From: Streptomyces sp. TBY4
GTDB lineage: Bacteria; Actinomycetota; Actinomycetes; Streptomycetales; Streptomycetaceae
DNA: 64,000 nt
Reading direction: 5' to 3'
NCBI RefSeq assembly: GCF_024213195.1
Contig: NZ_JANAVF010000022.1
Location: 1 to 64,000 of the forward strand
This document shows, piece after piece, positions 1-9,074 of this stretch. A program made the position numbers and the translations under genes. A model generated the notes under the pieces. That model saw only the letters and a program-made list of their open reading frames with translations. It did not search any database and had not been told where the DNA came from. Positions within the stretch are counted from its first letter, which is position 1, and each line of letters starts with the position of its first letter.

Positions 1-119
1 CGGGGTGGGGTGTTGGCCGGGACGTAAAGCGTGATTTGTGGCGCTAGAGGGAGCCACAACTGTCGAACGTTGCGGACAGGGCGCCTAAATCATGCAGTCC
101 CGGCCAACACCCCACCCCG
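1..119. repeat. Nested palindrome with 23-bp perfect inverted arms
   Basis: Positions 1-23 and 97-119 are perfect inverted copies (arm begins CGGGGTGGGGTGTTGG). Inside them a second, imperfect inverted pair is visible (GTGATTTGTGGCGC near 31-44 against GCGCCTAAATCATG near 81-94), and a third small one (TGTGGC/GCCACA). No ORF with a convincing start lies inside. The left arm touches the window edge, so the element may extend further. It could be a MITE-like remnant or a large structured terminator; the sequence alone does not decide. Confidence 0.7.
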
Positions 120-221
120 CCCCCGGCACCGCCCCACCCGCAGCCTGCCGGCCCCCGGGGTGGGCCACGCGATCGGGCCACCCGCCTGGCACCGGCCCCG
201 GCCGAGGCGCACGCTGCGGGC

Positions 222-1469
222 ATGATCCCCGGCACCATCGCCCCGGCCCTGGCCCTGGCCCTGACCCTCACGCTGGCCAGCGCCAGCGCCAGCGCCCCCG
301 CGCCGCAGGCAAACGCCATCGCCACCGCCTACCGCGCAACCGCCCCCCACCAGTTCCCCCACACCGCCGCAGCCGCCGGCTACGTCCCCGACGCGTACTG
401 CGTCCCCGGCAAAGCCGGGGTCGGGGGACTCGGGTACCCCCACTTCAACCACGCCCACGACGACTCCCTCGACCCCGCGAAGCCCACCGCCCTGATCTAC
501 GTCGACGACACCCACGGCACCCGCCGCCTCGCCGCCCTCGAATGGGTGTCCACCCGCAAGGACGGCCCGCCGAAACTCTTCGGCACCGCCTTCCACGGCC
601 CGATCCCCGGCAAGTTCCCAGGTCAGCCGACCCACTACACCCTGCGCCTCTGGCTGTGGAAGGAGAACCCAAACGGCCGCTTCGCCCTGTACAACCCAAC
701 CGTGAGCTGCCGCCCGGGAACCACCCGTCCGGCCCCGGCCCAGCCCCCCCGCACCCCCCGTTCGGAGCCCCGCCGGGTGCACCCCCGCCACCTCACCGGG
801 ATGGTGGACAAAAGCTCCCGACCCGCACCCCCACCCCCACCCCCAACGGCAGGAGTCCCCATGCCCCTCCGCCCCCGCAAAGCCTTCCTGACCTGCACGG
901 CCGCGATATCCCTCGGCCTGGTCGCCGCCGCCACAGCCGTCCCCGCCCACGGAGTGGAAGGCCCCGCTCCGGACCCGAGGAACAAGCAGGCCATGCAGGA
1001 CATGGCGACGGCGATCCGGGTGACGGCCAAGTACGCGGACGAGCAGCAGGCCCTGAAGGACGGGTACGTGCCGCACGGCGAGGCCTGCATGACCAACCCG
1101 TTCGGGACGGGCGCCATGGGTTACCACTACGTGAAAGAGGCCTACTGGGGTTCGACGGACCCCAGCAAGCCGGCCGCGCTGCTCTACAGCACCGAGAAGG
1201 ACGAGCAGGGCCGCCGCAAGCTGGAGGCCGTGGAGTGGATGTCCAAGGACCGGGACCAGGACTTCAAGACCACGGACGACCGGCCGACCATGTTCGGCCT
1301 CCCCTTCGACGGCCCGATGCCCGGCCACTGGGCGGGGATGCCCAAGCACTACGACCTCCACCTGTGGGCGTACAGGGAGAACCCGGCAGGCCGCTTCCAC
1401 AACTGGAACACGGCCATGACCTGCCCGAAGACCACCACCCCGGCTCCCGACCCACACGCTCACCCGTAG
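222..1469 (+). CDS. Secreted protein with two tandem copies of one domain
   Basis: The 415-residue frame begins with a signal peptide (hydrophobic residues 5-25, AxA-type end) and a domain at about residues 30-165. A Pro-rich linker follows, then a second complete copy at about 245-400, which has its own Met (residue 214), a twin-Arg-like basic start and its own signal peptide. Shared motifs are GYVP, a following Cys, an MGYHY/LGYPH segment, DPxKPxALxY, LEWxS, LFGxxFxGP, HYxLxLW, ENPxGRF and a final Cys. The family looks like an uncharacterised actinobacterial secreted protein; I do not know its function. A good ribosome site precedes Met214, so this may be two genes whose separating stop was lost, or two coupled genes read through as one frame. 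Confidence 0.65.
   Translation: MIPGTIAPALALALTLTLASASASAPAPQANAIATAYRATAPHQFPHTAAAAGYVPDAYCVPGKAGVGGLGYPHFNHAHDDSLDPAKPTALIYVDDTHGTRRLAALEWVSTRKDGPPKLFGTAFHGPIPGKFPGQPTHYTLRLWLWKENPNGRFALYNPTVSCRPGTTRPAPAQPPRTPRSEPRRVHPRHLTGMVDKSSRPAPPPPPPTAGVPMPLRPRKAFLTCTAAISLGLVAAATAVPAHGVEGPAPDPRNKQAMQDMATAIRVTAKYADEQQALKDGYVPHGEACMTNPFGTGAMGYHYVKEAYWGSTDPSKPAALLYSTEKDEQGRRKLEAVEWMSKDRDQDFKTTDDRPTMFGLPFDGPMPGHWAGMPKHYDLHLWAYRENPAGRFHNWNTAMTCPKTTTPAPDPHAHP
851..863 (+). promoter_or_regulatory. Internal ribosome site and start before the second domain copy
   Basis: AGGAGT at 851-856, five bases before ATG 861-863, is a clear Shine-Dalgarno sequence. The protein starting at this ATG would have 202 residues with a full signal peptide ending near AHG. 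The second copy could therefore be made alone. Confidence 0.6.
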
Positions 1470-1539
1470 GAGCGGCATTCCGGGATTCCCCGGCGCTACG
1501 CTGAACGGACTCGCGAGACTCCGGCTCATGGGAGCACTG

Positions 1540-2127
1540 ATGAACCCGGAACACAGCTGGCCGATCCCGCCGGCAGGCGGCTGGACCGCGGACGACCTGG
1601 ACACGCTTCCGAATCTGCCTCCGCACACGGAGCTGATCGACGGGAGCCTGGTTTTCGTGAGTCCGCAGACCAAATTCCACCTGCGTGCCGTGCGGTTCTT
1701 CGAACGGCAGCTGGAGACCCTGGCTCCGGACGGACTCGAAGTGCTACGAGAATTCACCATCGACATCGACCGTCAGAACCGTCCGGAGCCGGACGTGATC
1801 GTCGTACCCGAGGAGGACGACGAGGATCCGCACCAGACCCGGCTTCCGGCAGAATCCGTGCGACTCGCGATCGAAGTCGTGTCCCCGGAATCCGTCGCCC
1901 GCGATCGCGAGGCCAAACCCCTCAAGTACTCCCGCGCCGGGATCCCGCACTTCTGGCGAGTGGAGCACAAGGACGGCCGAGCCGTGGTCTACGTCTTCGA
2001 ACTCGAACCAGCCACGCGGAAGTACGTGGCCACCGGGATCTTCCACGACCGCCTCAAGGTCTCCGTCCCCTTCTCCATCGATCTGGACCTCACCGAGATC
2101 ATGCCGAAGCGACCCCGCACTGAGTAG
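1540..2127 (+). CDS. Uma2-family (DUF820) PD-(D/E)XK-like protein
   Basis: The 195-residue product matches the Uma2 family: ELIDGSLV near the N-terminus, a central RPEPDVIVV segment, then LAIEVVSPES and a Lys-Tyr (PLKYSRAGIPHFW). These correspond to the Glu, Asp and Glu-x-Val residues of a restriction-endonuclease-like fold. Members are common in Streptomyces and cyanobacteria; their biological substrate is not established, and a nuclease role is inferred from the fold. ATG 1540 was chosen over ATG 1528 because GGGAG at 1530-1534 sits five bases before it. It stands alone and is convergent with nuoN. Confidence 0.85.
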   Translation: MNPEHSWPIPPAGGWTADDLDTLPNLPPHTELIDGSLVFVSPQTKFHLRAVRFFERQLETLAPDGLEVLREFTIDIDRQNRPEPDVIVVPEEDDEDPHQTRLPAESVRLAIEVVSPESVARDREAKPLKYSRAGIPHFWRVEHKDGRAVVYVFELEPATRKYVATGIFHDRLKVSVPFSIDLDLTEIMPKRPRTE

Positions 2128-2142
2128 CTCCGCACACCGCAA

Positions 2143-2175
2143 AGGGCCCGGCCCCCACAATGGGAGCCGGGCCCT
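2143..2175. terminator. Hairpin between convergent Uma2 gene and nuoN
   Basis: AGGGCCCGGC at 2143-2152 pairs with GCCGGGCCCT at 2166-2175, with extra CCCA/TGGG pairing inside. It lies in the 67-bp gap between two convergent stops and can serve both strands. There is no T-tract, as is common in Streptomyces. Confidence 0.8.
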
Positions 2176-2194
2176 CGCCCGTACCAGCGGCCGG

Positions 2195-3853
2195 TCAGCG
2201 GACGAACGTGCTCGCGCTGCCCGCCAGATCGAGGAAGTACTGCGGGGCCACGCCCAGCACCACCGTGACCGCGACGCCGACCGCGATGGTCGTCATCGTC
2301 AGCGGGGACGGGACGGCGACCGTGGGGCCGTCCGCCTTCGGCTCGCTGAAGAACATCAGGACGATCACCCGGATGTAGAAGAACGCGGCGATCGCGGACG
2401 AGATGACACCGACCACGACCAGCACTCCCGCGCCCCCCTCCGCCGCCGCCTTGAACACGGCGAACTTGCCGGAGAAGCCGGAGGTCAGCGGGATGCCCGC
2501 GAAGGCGAGCAGGAAGACCGCGAACACCGCCGCCACGAGAGGCGAACGACGGCCGAGCCCCGCCCACTTGGACAGGTGAGTCGCCTCGCCGCCCGCGTCC
2601 CGCACCAGCGTGACCACCGCGAAGGCGCCGATCGTCACGAAGGAGTACGCGCCCAGGTAGAAGAGGACGGACTGGATGCCCTCCGCCGAGGTGGCGATGA
2701 CACCGGCCAGGATGAAGCCGGCGTGCGCGATGGAGGAGTAGGCGAGGAGCCGCTTGACGTCGGTCTGGGTGACCGCGATGACCGCGCCCGCCAGCATGGT
2801 GACGATCGCGACGCCCCACATGACCGGCCGCCAGTCCCAGCGCAGGCCGGGCAGCACCACGTACAGCAGCCGCAGGAGCGCTCCGAACGCCGCCACCTTC
2901 GTGGCCGCCGCCATGAAGCCGGTGACCGGGGTGGGGGCGCCCTGGTAGACGTCCGGGGTCCACATGTGGAAGGGGACCGCGCCGACCTTGAAGAGCAGGC
3001 CCATCAGGATCAGCGCGCCGCCGATGAGCAGCAGCGCGTCGTTGCCCATGGTGTCGGCGAGCGCCGGGTCGATGTTGGCGACGGTGCCGTCGATGACCTC
3101 GGCGATGGTCGCGTAGGAGACCGAGCCCGCGTACCCGTAGACGAGCGCGATGCCGAAGAGGAGGAAGGCGGAGGAGAAGGCGCCGAGCAGGAAGTACTTG
3201 ACGGCCGCCTCCTGCGACATCAGCCGCTGGCGGCGGGCGACGGCGCAGAGCAGGTACAGCGGGAGGGAGAAGACCTCCAGGGCCACGAACAGCGTCAGCA
3301 GGTCGTTGGCCGCGGGGAAGATCAGCATGCCGGCGATCGCGAAGAGCGCGAGCGGGAAGACCTCGGTGGTGGTGAAGCCCGCCTTGACGGCTTCCTTCTC
3401 GCTCTCGCTGCCCGGTACGGACGCCGCCTGCGCGGCGAAGGAGTCCACCCGGTTGCCGTGGGCGGCCGGGTCCAGGCGCCGCTCGGCGAAGGTGAAGAGC
3501 GCCACGACCGAGGCCAGGATGATGGTGCCCTGCAGGAAGAGGGCCGGGCCGTCGACGGCGATGGCGCCCATGGCGGCGATGTGCGCCTTGGAGCTGCCGT
3601 ACCCGCCGGCGGCCAGTCCGACGACCGCCGCGAAGGCGGAGGCCAGCGCGGCCACGGAGAGGAACACCTGCGTGTAGTAACGGGCCTTGCGCGGTACGAA
3701 GGCCTCCACGAGGACGCCGATGATCGCCGCGCCCAGCACGATGAGCGTGGGCGAGAGCTGGGCGTACTCGATCTGCGGGGCCGGGATCTTGTCGATCGGC
3801 GCCGCGGCCGCCAGGTTCGGCAGCAGGCTCTGGGCAGCAGTCAGGGTGCTCAC
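2195..3853 (-). CDS. nuoN: NADH-quinone oxidoreductase subunit N
   Basis: This is one of the three antiporter-like membrane subunits of complex I (ND2-like), which carry proton translocation. The 552-residue product is hydrophobic along its length and holds the expected signatures: a Lys in a helix followed by PFHMWTPDVY, and LLAYSSIAHAGF with the second conserved Lys just before it. The start is GTG, overlapping the nuoM stop as GTGA, so translation is coupled. It is the last gene of nuoA-N and is followed by a convergent hairpin. Confidence 0.97.
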   Translation of the reverse strand: MSTLTAAQSLLPNLAAAAPIDKIPAPQIEYAQLSPTLIVLGAAIIGVLVEAFVPRKARYYTQVFLSVAALASAFAAVVGLAAGGYGSSKAHIAAMGAIAVDGPALFLQGTIILASVVALFTFAERRLDPAAHGNRVDSFAAQAASVPGSESEKEAVKAGFTTTEVFPLALFAIAGMLIFPAANDLLTLFVALEVFSLPLYLLCAVARRQRLMSQEAAVKYFLLGAFSSAFLLFGIALVYGYAGSVSYATIAEVIDGTVANIDPALADTMGNDALLLIGGALILMGLLFKVGAVPFHMWTPDVYQGAPTPVTGFMAAATKVAAFGALLRLLYVVLPGLRWDWRPVMWGVAIVTMLAGAVIAVTQTDVKRLLAYSSIAHAGFILAGVIATSAEGIQSVLFYLGAYSFVTIGAFAVVTLVRDAGGEATHLSKWAGLGRRSPLVAAVFAVFLLAFAGIPLTSGFSGKFAVFKAAAEGGAGVLVVVGVISSAIAAFFYIRVIVLMFFSEPKADGPTVAVPSPLTMTTIAVGVAVTVVLGVAPQYFLDLAGSASTFVR

Positions 3854-5442
3854 TTGCTCCCCTCCCCGTTCTTGGCCTCGACAGCCACTTCCGGCTTCGG
3901 GTCCGTCTGCTTCACGTCCGACATGGTGTGCTTCACCGCCGGGTTGACGATGTCGGTCAGGACCTTCGGGTAGACGCCGAGACCGATCAGCAGCGCGATC
4001 AGCGGGGCGACCACCAGGACCTCGCGCAGGCGCAGGTCCGGCATGGTGCGGACCTCCTCCTTGACCGGTCCGGTCATGGTCCGCTGGTAGAGCACCAGCG
4101 TGTAGAGCGCCGCCAGCACGATGCCGACGGTGGCGATGATGCCGACGACCGGGTACCGGGCGAAGGTGCCGACCAGGACCAGGAACTCACTGACGAACGG
4201 GGCGAGTCCGGGGAGCGAGAGGGTGGCCAGGCCGCCGATCAGGAAGGTGCCGGCGAGCACCGGGGCCACCTTCTGCACGCCGCCGTAGTCGGCGATGAGC
4301 CGGGAGCCGCGCCGCGAGATCAGGAAGCCGGCGACCAGCATGAGCGCCGCCGTCGAGAGCCCGTGGTTGACCATGTACAGCGTCGCGCCCGACTGGCCCT
4401 GGGAGGTCATCGCGAAGATGCCCAGGATGATGAAGCCGAAGTGCGAGATGGAGGCGTAGGCGACCAGCCGCTTGATGTCCCGCTGCCCGACCGCGACCAG
4501 CGCGCCGTAGACGATGCTGATCAGGGCCAGGACCAGGATCACCGGGGTGGCCCACTTGCTGGCCTCGGGGAAGAGCCCGAGGCAGAAGCGGAGCATCGCG
4601 AAGGTGCCGACCTTGTCGACGACCGCGGTGATCAGGACGGCGACCGGGGCCGTGGCCTCGCCCATCGCGTTCGGCAGCCAGGTGTGCAGCGGCCACAGCG
4701 GGGCCTTCACCGCGAAGGCGAAGAAGAAGCCGAGGAACAGCAGCCGCTCCGTGTTGGTCGCCATGTCGAGCGTGCCCGCGGCGCGGGCGGCGGCGATCTC
4801 CTGGAGGGAGAAGTTCCCGGCGACCACGTACAGCCCGATGACGGCGGCCAGCATGATCAGGCCGCCGACCAGGTTGTAGAGGAGGAACTTGACCGCCGCG
4901 TACGAGCGCTGCGCGGCCGCGTTCTCGTCGGACCCGGAGTGTGCCCGGTCCCCGAAGCCGCCGATGAGGAAGTACATCGGGATGAGCATGGCTTCGAAGA
5001 AGATGTAGAAGAGGAAGACGTCGGTGGCCTCGAAGGAGATGATCACCATCGCCTCGACCAGCAGGATCAGGGCGAAGAAGCCCTGGGTCGGCCGCCAGCG
5101 GGAGGAGTTCGTCTCCAGCGGGTCGGCGTCGTGCCAGCCGGCGCCGATGACGAAGGGGATCAGCAGCGCGGTGAGCGCGATCAGCACCACCCCGATGCCG
5201 TCGACGCCCAGTTCGTAGCGGACGCCGAAGTCGGCGATCCAGGCGTGCGATTCGGTGAGCTGGTAGCGGTCGCCACCGGGCTCGAAGCGGACCGCGACGA
5301 GCACGGCCAGCGCCAGCGTCGCCAGCGAGAAGAGCAGGGCGAGCCATTTGGCGGCGGTCCGGCGGGCGGCCGGGACGGCCGCCGTCAGGATCGCACCGAC
5401 CGCGGGGACCGCGGCCGTCACCGTCAGAAGCGGGAAACTCAT
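3850..5442 (-). CDS. nuoM: NADH-quinone oxidoreductase subunit M
   Basis: This ND4-like proton-pumping membrane subunit of complex I has 530 residues and about 14 hydrophobic segments. WPLHTWLPNA follows a conserved Lys, a conserved Glu lies in an early helix (LFYIFFEAMLIP), and KRLVAYASISHFGF carries the central Lys. The C-terminus is polar and charged, ending in a short EAKNGEGSK tail, which is longer than in E. coli. It starts one base after the nuoL stop and overlaps nuoN by four bases. Confidence 0.97.
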   Translation of the reverse strand: MSFPLLTVTAAVPAVGAILTAAVPAARRTAAKWLALLFSLATLALAVLVAVRFEPGGDRYQLTESHAWIADFGVRYELGVDGIGVVLIALTALLIPFVIGAGWHDADPLETNSSRWRPTQGFFALILLVEAMVIISFEATDVFLFYIFFEAMLIPMYFLIGGFGDRAHSGSDENAAAQRSYAAVKFLLYNLVGGLIMLAAVIGLYVVAGNFSLQEIAAARAAGTLDMATNTERLLFLGFFFAFAVKAPLWPLHTWLPNAMGEATAPVAVLITAVVDKVGTFAMLRFCLGLFPEASKWATPVILVLALISIVYGALVAVGQRDIKRLVAYASISHFGFIILGIFAMTSQGQSGATLYMVNHGLSTAALMLVAGFLISRRGSRLIADYGGVQKVAPVLAGTFLIGGLATLSLPGLAPFVSEFLVLVGTFARYPVVGIIATVGIVLAALYTLVLYQRTMTGPVKEEVRTMPDLRLREVLVVAPLIALLIGLGVYPKVLTDIVNPAVKHTMSDVKQTDPKPEVAVEAKNGEGSK

Positions 5443-5443
5443 C

Positions 5444-7339
5444 TCACACCGCCCTCATCAGCAGGGTCGCGGCGATCAGGATCGCCGTGCCCCCGAACAT
5501 CGAGACCGCGTAGCTGCGGGCGTAGCCGTTCTGCAGCTTGCGCAGCCGGCCCGACAGCCCGCCGACTCCGGCGGCCGTCCCGTTGACCACGCCGTCGACC
5601 AGGCTGTGGTCGACGTAGACGAGGGAGCGGGTCAGGTGCTCCCCGCCGCGCACCAGGACCACGTGGTTGAAGTCGTCCTGGTAGAGGTCCCGCCGGGCCG
5701 CCCGGGTGAGGAGCGAGCCGCGCGGGGCGACGACCGGGACGGGCTTCCTGCCGTACATCACCCAGGCGATGGCGACGCCGATGACGAGGACCACCATGGT
5801 GGCCAGGGTGACCGTCATGGCGCTGATCGGCGGGTGTCCGTGCTGGTGTCCGGTGACGGGCTCCAGCCAGTGCAGGAACCGGTCGCCGATCCCGAAGAAC
5901 CCGCCGGCGAAGACCGAGCCGAAGGCCAGGACGATCATCGGGAGGGTCATCGACTTCGGGGACTCGTGCGGGTGCGGCGCGTGGCCTTCCGCATCGGGCT
6001 GCCAGCGCTTCTCGCCGAAGAAGGTGAGGAGCATGACCCGGGTCATGTAGAAGGCGGTGATCGCCGCGCCCAGCAGGGTCACCCCGCCGAGGATCCAGCC
6101 CTGGGTGCCGCCCTTGGCGAAGGCGGCCTCGATGATCATGTCCTTGGAGAAGAAGCCGGACAGGCCCGGGAAGCCGATGATGGCGAGGTATCCCAGCCCG
6201 AAGGTGATGAAGGTGACCGGCATGTACTTGCGCAGGCCGCCGTACTTGCGCATGTCGACCTCGTCGTTCATCCCGTGCATCACGGAACCGGCGCCGAGGA
6301 AGAGGCCCGCCTTGAAGAACCCGTGCGTGACCAGGTGCATGATCGCGAACACGTACCCGATCGGGCCGAGGCCGGCCGCCAGGATCATGTAGCCGATCTG
6401 CGACATCGTCGAGCCGGCGAGGGCCTTCTTGATGTCGTCCTTGGCGCAACCGACGATCGCACCGAAGAGGAGCGTGACGGCACCGACCACGACGACCGCG
6501 GTCTGCGCGTCGGGCGCCCCGTTGAAGATGGCTCCCGAGCGGACGATCAGGTAGACGCCGGCGGTGACCATGGTCGCGGCGTGGATGAGGGCCGAGACCG
6601 GGGTCGGGCCCTCCATCGCGTCCCCGAGCCAGGACTGGAGCGGCACCTGCGCCGACTTGCCGCAGGCGGCCAGCAGCAGCATCACGCCGATCGCCGTCAG
6701 CGTGCCTTCGGAGACGTCCTTGGCCGCGCCGAGGACCGGCCCGAAGGCGAAGGTCCCGAAGGTGGTGAACATCAGCATGATGGCGATCGAGAGGCCGATG
6801 TCGCCGACGCGGTTGACCAGGAAGGCCTTCTTCGCCGCGGTGGCCGCGCTGGGCTTGTGCTGCCAGAAGCCGATCAGGAGGTACGAGGCGAGGCCCACGC
6901 CCTCCCAGCCGAAGTACAGCAGCAGGTAGTTGTCGGCGAGGACCAGCAGGAGCATGGCCGCGACGAACAGGTTGAGGTAGCCGAAGAAGCGGCGCCGGCG
7001 CTCATCGTGCTCCATGTAGCCGATGGAGTAGATGTGGATGAGCGTGCCCACGCCGGAGATCAGCAGGACGAAGGTCATCGACAGCTGGTCCAGCTGGAAG
7101 GCCATGTCGGCCTGAAACCCCTCGACGGGGATCCAGGTGAACAGCCGTTGGTGCAGGGTGCGGTCCTCGGCTCCGCGGCCGAGCATGTCGGCGAAGAGGA
7201 CGACGCCGGTCCCGAAGGAGGCGGCGGCGAGCAGGGTGCCGATCCAGTGCCCCACCTTGTCGAGGCGGCGGCCGCCGCAGAGCAGCACCGCCGCTCCGAA
7301 GAGGGGCGCCGCGATCAGCAGCACAATCAGGTTCTCCAC
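5444..7339 (-). CDS. nuoL: NADH-quinone oxidoreductase subunit L
   Basis: The ND5-like subunit of complex I, 631 residues, has the long C-terminal lateral helix region expected of NuoL. Visible signatures include VPLQSWLGDAMEGPTPVS after a Lys, the Lys-rich IKKALAGSTMSQIGYM, and an early YFGWEGVG with the conserved Glu. A His-rich insert (GHAPHPHESP, then a loop with GHQHGH) lies in the C-terminal third, which is common in actinobacterial NuoL. The gap to nuoK is 12 bases. Confidence 0.97.
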   Translation of the reverse strand: MENLIVLLIAAPLFGAAVLLCGGRRLDKVGHWIGTLLAAASFGTGVVLFADMLGRGAEDRTLHQRLFTWIPVEGFQADMAFQLDQLSMTFVLLISGVGTLIHIYSIGYMEHDERRRRFFGYLNLFVAAMLLLVLADNYLLLYFGWEGVGLASYLLIGFWQHKPSAATAAKKAFLVNRVGDIGLSIAIMLMFTTFGTFAFGPVLGAAKDVSEGTLTAIGVMLLLAACGKSAQVPLQSWLGDAMEGPTPVSALIHAATMVTAGVYLIVRSGAIFNGAPDAQTAVVVVGAVTLLFGAIVGCAKDDIKKALAGSTMSQIGYMILAAGLGPIGYVFAIMHLVTHGFFKAGLFLGAGSVMHGMNDEVDMRKYGGLRKYMPVTFITFGLGYLAIIGFPGLSGFFSKDMIIEAAFAKGGTQGWILGGVTLLGAAITAFYMTRVMLLTFFGEKRWQPDAEGHAPHPHESPKSMTLPMIVLAFGSVFAGGFFGIGDRFLHWLEPVTGHQHGHPPISAMTVTLATMVVLVIGVAIAWVMYGRKPVPVVAPRGSLLTRAARRDLYQDDFNHVVLVRGGEHLTRSLVYVDHSLVDGVVNGTAAGVGGLSGRLRKLQNGYARSYAVSMFGGTAILIAATLLMRAV

Positions 7340-7351
7340 TGTGAACGCCCC

Positions 7352-7651
7352 TTACAGCTTCATCAGGCTGGCGTCGTCGACCGAGGCCGAGTGGCGGGTA
7401 CGGAACAGCGACACGATGATCGCGAGGCCCACCACGACCTCGGCGGCGGCGACGACCATCGTGAAGAACGCGATGATCTGGCCGTCGAGGTTGCCGTGCA
7501 TCCGGGAGAAGGTGACGAAGGCGAGGTTGCAGGCGTTGAGCATGAGCTCGACGCACATGAACAGCACGATCGCGTTCTTCCGGATCAGGACTCCGGCGGC
7601 CCCGATGGTGAACAGCAGCGCGGACAGGTACAGGTAGTTGACCGGGTTCAC
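7352..7651 (-). CDS. nuoK: NADH-quinone oxidoreductase subunit K
   Basis: ND4L-like small membrane subunit, 99 residues, with three hydrophobic segments. The two membrane-buried Glu residues typical of NuoK are present in CVELMLNACNL and VVAAAEVVVGL. The GTG start overlaps the nuoJ stop (GTGA). It is the usual length for the family. Confidence 0.97.
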   Translation of the reverse strand: MNPVNYLYLSALLFTIGAAGVLIRKNAIVLFMCVELMLNACNLAFVTFSRMHGNLDGQIIAFFTMVVAAAEVVVGLAIIVSLFRTRHSASVDDASLMKL

Positions 7652-8466
7652 TTCGAGGCCTCCTCACGCGCGTCGCGGCCGAGCCGCTCGGACGACCGCT
7701 GCTCCAGGGCCTTGAGGTCGTCCAGGGCCTGGCCGGAGACGTCCCGGATCTGGCCGCGGGCGCGCAGCGTCTGGTTGACGGTGAGCTCGGAGGGGGTGCC
7801 GTCCGGCAGCAGGCCCGCGACGTCCACGGCGTTGTGCCGGGCGTAGACGCCGGGTGCGGGCAGCGGCGGGAGCTGTACGCCCTCGCGTACGCGGCGCTCG
7901 GCGAGCTCGCGCTGGGTGGCGGCCCGCTCGGTGCGCTCGCGGTGGGTGAGCACCATCGCGCCGACGGCCGCCGTGATCAGCAGGGCGCCGGTGAGCTCGA
8001 AGGCGAACACGTACTTGGTGAAGATCAGCGTGGCCAGGCCCTCGACGTGCCCGCCGGAGTTGATCCGGCCGAGTCCGTTGAAGTGGGTGAGCCGGGCGTT
8101 GCCGATGCCCGCGATGAGCAGGATGCCGAAGCCGAGTCCGCACAGGGCGGCCAGCCAGCGCTGGCCCTTGATGGTCTCGGTCAGCGAGTCCGCGGCGGTG
8201 ACGCCGACAAGCATGACGACGAAGAGGAAGAGCATCATGATCGCGCCGGTGTAGACGACGACCTGGACGATGCCGAGGAAGTACGCCCCGTTGGCGAGGT
8301 AGAAGACCGCCAGGATGATCATCGTCCCGGCCAGGCTCAGCGCGCTGTGCACGGCCCTCTTCATCAGGATCGTGGCCAGCGCGCCGATGACGGCGACCGT
8401 GCCGAGGATCCAGAACTGCACCGCCTCACCGGAGGAGGTCAGGGAGGCTGCGGCGATGGCGCTCAT
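7648..8466 (-). CDS. nuoJ: NADH-quinone oxidoreductase subunit J
   Basis: ND6-like membrane subunit of complex I. The frame stays open upstream into nuoI, but the gene starts at ATG 8466 (MSAIAAAS), four bases inside nuoI, giving 272 residues. Five hydrophobic segments are followed by a polar C-terminal extension of roughly 100 residues rich in Arg and Glu, including a GVYARHNAVD segment. E. coli NuoJ is about 184 residues, so the extension is the main difference; it is usual in actinobacteria. Confidence 0.96.
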   Translation of the reverse strand: MSAIAAASLTSSGEAVQFWILGTVAVIGALATILMKRAVHSALSLAGTMIILAVFYLANGAYFLGIVQVVVYTGAIMMLFLFVVMLVGVTAADSLTETIKGQRWLAALCGLGFGILLIAGIGNARLTHFNGLGRINSGGHVEGLATLIFTKYVFAFELTGALLITAAVGAMVLTHRERTERAATQRELAERRVREGVQLPPLPAPGVYARHNAVDVAGLLPDGTPSELTVNQTLRARGQIRDVSGQALDDLKALEQRSSERLGRDAREEASK

Positions 8467-9074
8467 GCCCCCACCTCCTCTGCGTCCCCGGCGGGCACCT
8501 CGCCCTTGGAGACGGCCACCTGCCGGACCGTGCCGGGAGCAGCCCCCGTCACCAGCCCGCGGTAGTAGTCCGTGTCCTCGGTGCCGGGGAAGATCGAGTG
8601 CGGGGCCTCGACCATGCCCTCGGTCAGCCCGGCGAGCAGCTGCTCCTTGGTGTAGATGAGCGATTCGCGGCTGGAGTCGGCCAGTTCGAACTCGTTCGTC
8701 ATGGTCAGCGCCCTGGTCGGGCACGCCTCGACGCACAGCCCGCACAGGATGCAGCGGGCGTAGTTGATCTGGTAGACCCGGCCGTAGCGCTCGCCCGGGG
8801 AGTAGCGCTCCTCCTCGGTGTTGTCCGCGCCCTCCACGTAGATCGCGTCGGCGGGACAGGCCCAGGCGCACAGCTCGCACCCGATGCACTTCTCCAGACC
8901 GTCCGGGTGGCGGTTGAGCTGGTGCCGCCCGTGGAAGCGGGGAGCGGTGGTCTTCTCCTGCTCGGGGTACTGCTCGGTGAGGCGCTTCTTGAACATGGCC
9001 TTGAAGGTCACGCCGAAGCCGGCCACCGGGTTCTGCCACTTCTCGCCCTGCTCGGCGTCAGACTTGTCAGACAT
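8463..9074 (-). CDS. nuoI: NADH-quinone oxidoreductase subunit I (two 4Fe-4S clusters)
   Basis: This peripheral-arm subunit carries the N6a and N6b clusters that pass electrons toward NuoB. The 203-residue product has two ferredoxin motifs: C63, C66, C69, C73 and C108, C111, C114, C118. ATG 9074 is preferred over an upstream frame start because GAGGAGGG lies about eight bases before it and the protein then begins MSDKSDAEQG. It overlaps the end of nuoH by eight bases. Confidence 0.97.
   Translation of the reverse strand: MSDKSDAEQGEKWQNPVAGFGVTFKAMFKKRLTEQYPEQEKTTAPRFHGRHQLNRHPDGLEKCIGCELCAWACPADAIYVEGADNTEEERYSPGERYGRVYQINYARCILCGLCVEACPTRALTMTNEFELADSSRESLIYTKEQLLAGLTEGMVEAPHSIFPGTEDTDYYRGLVTGAAPGTVRQVAVSKGEVPAGDAEEVGA

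Noticed and set aside
1528..1539. ATG 1528 as start of the Uma2-family gene
   Set aside because: No ribosome site; the GGGAG that serves ATG 1540 would lie inside it.
3928..7846. Long plus-strand open frames (552 and 832 residues) opposite nuoM and nuoL
   Set aside because: They are antisense shadows of high-GC genes: Asp/Glu/Arg/Gly-rich, without motifs, and the nuo frames are certain.
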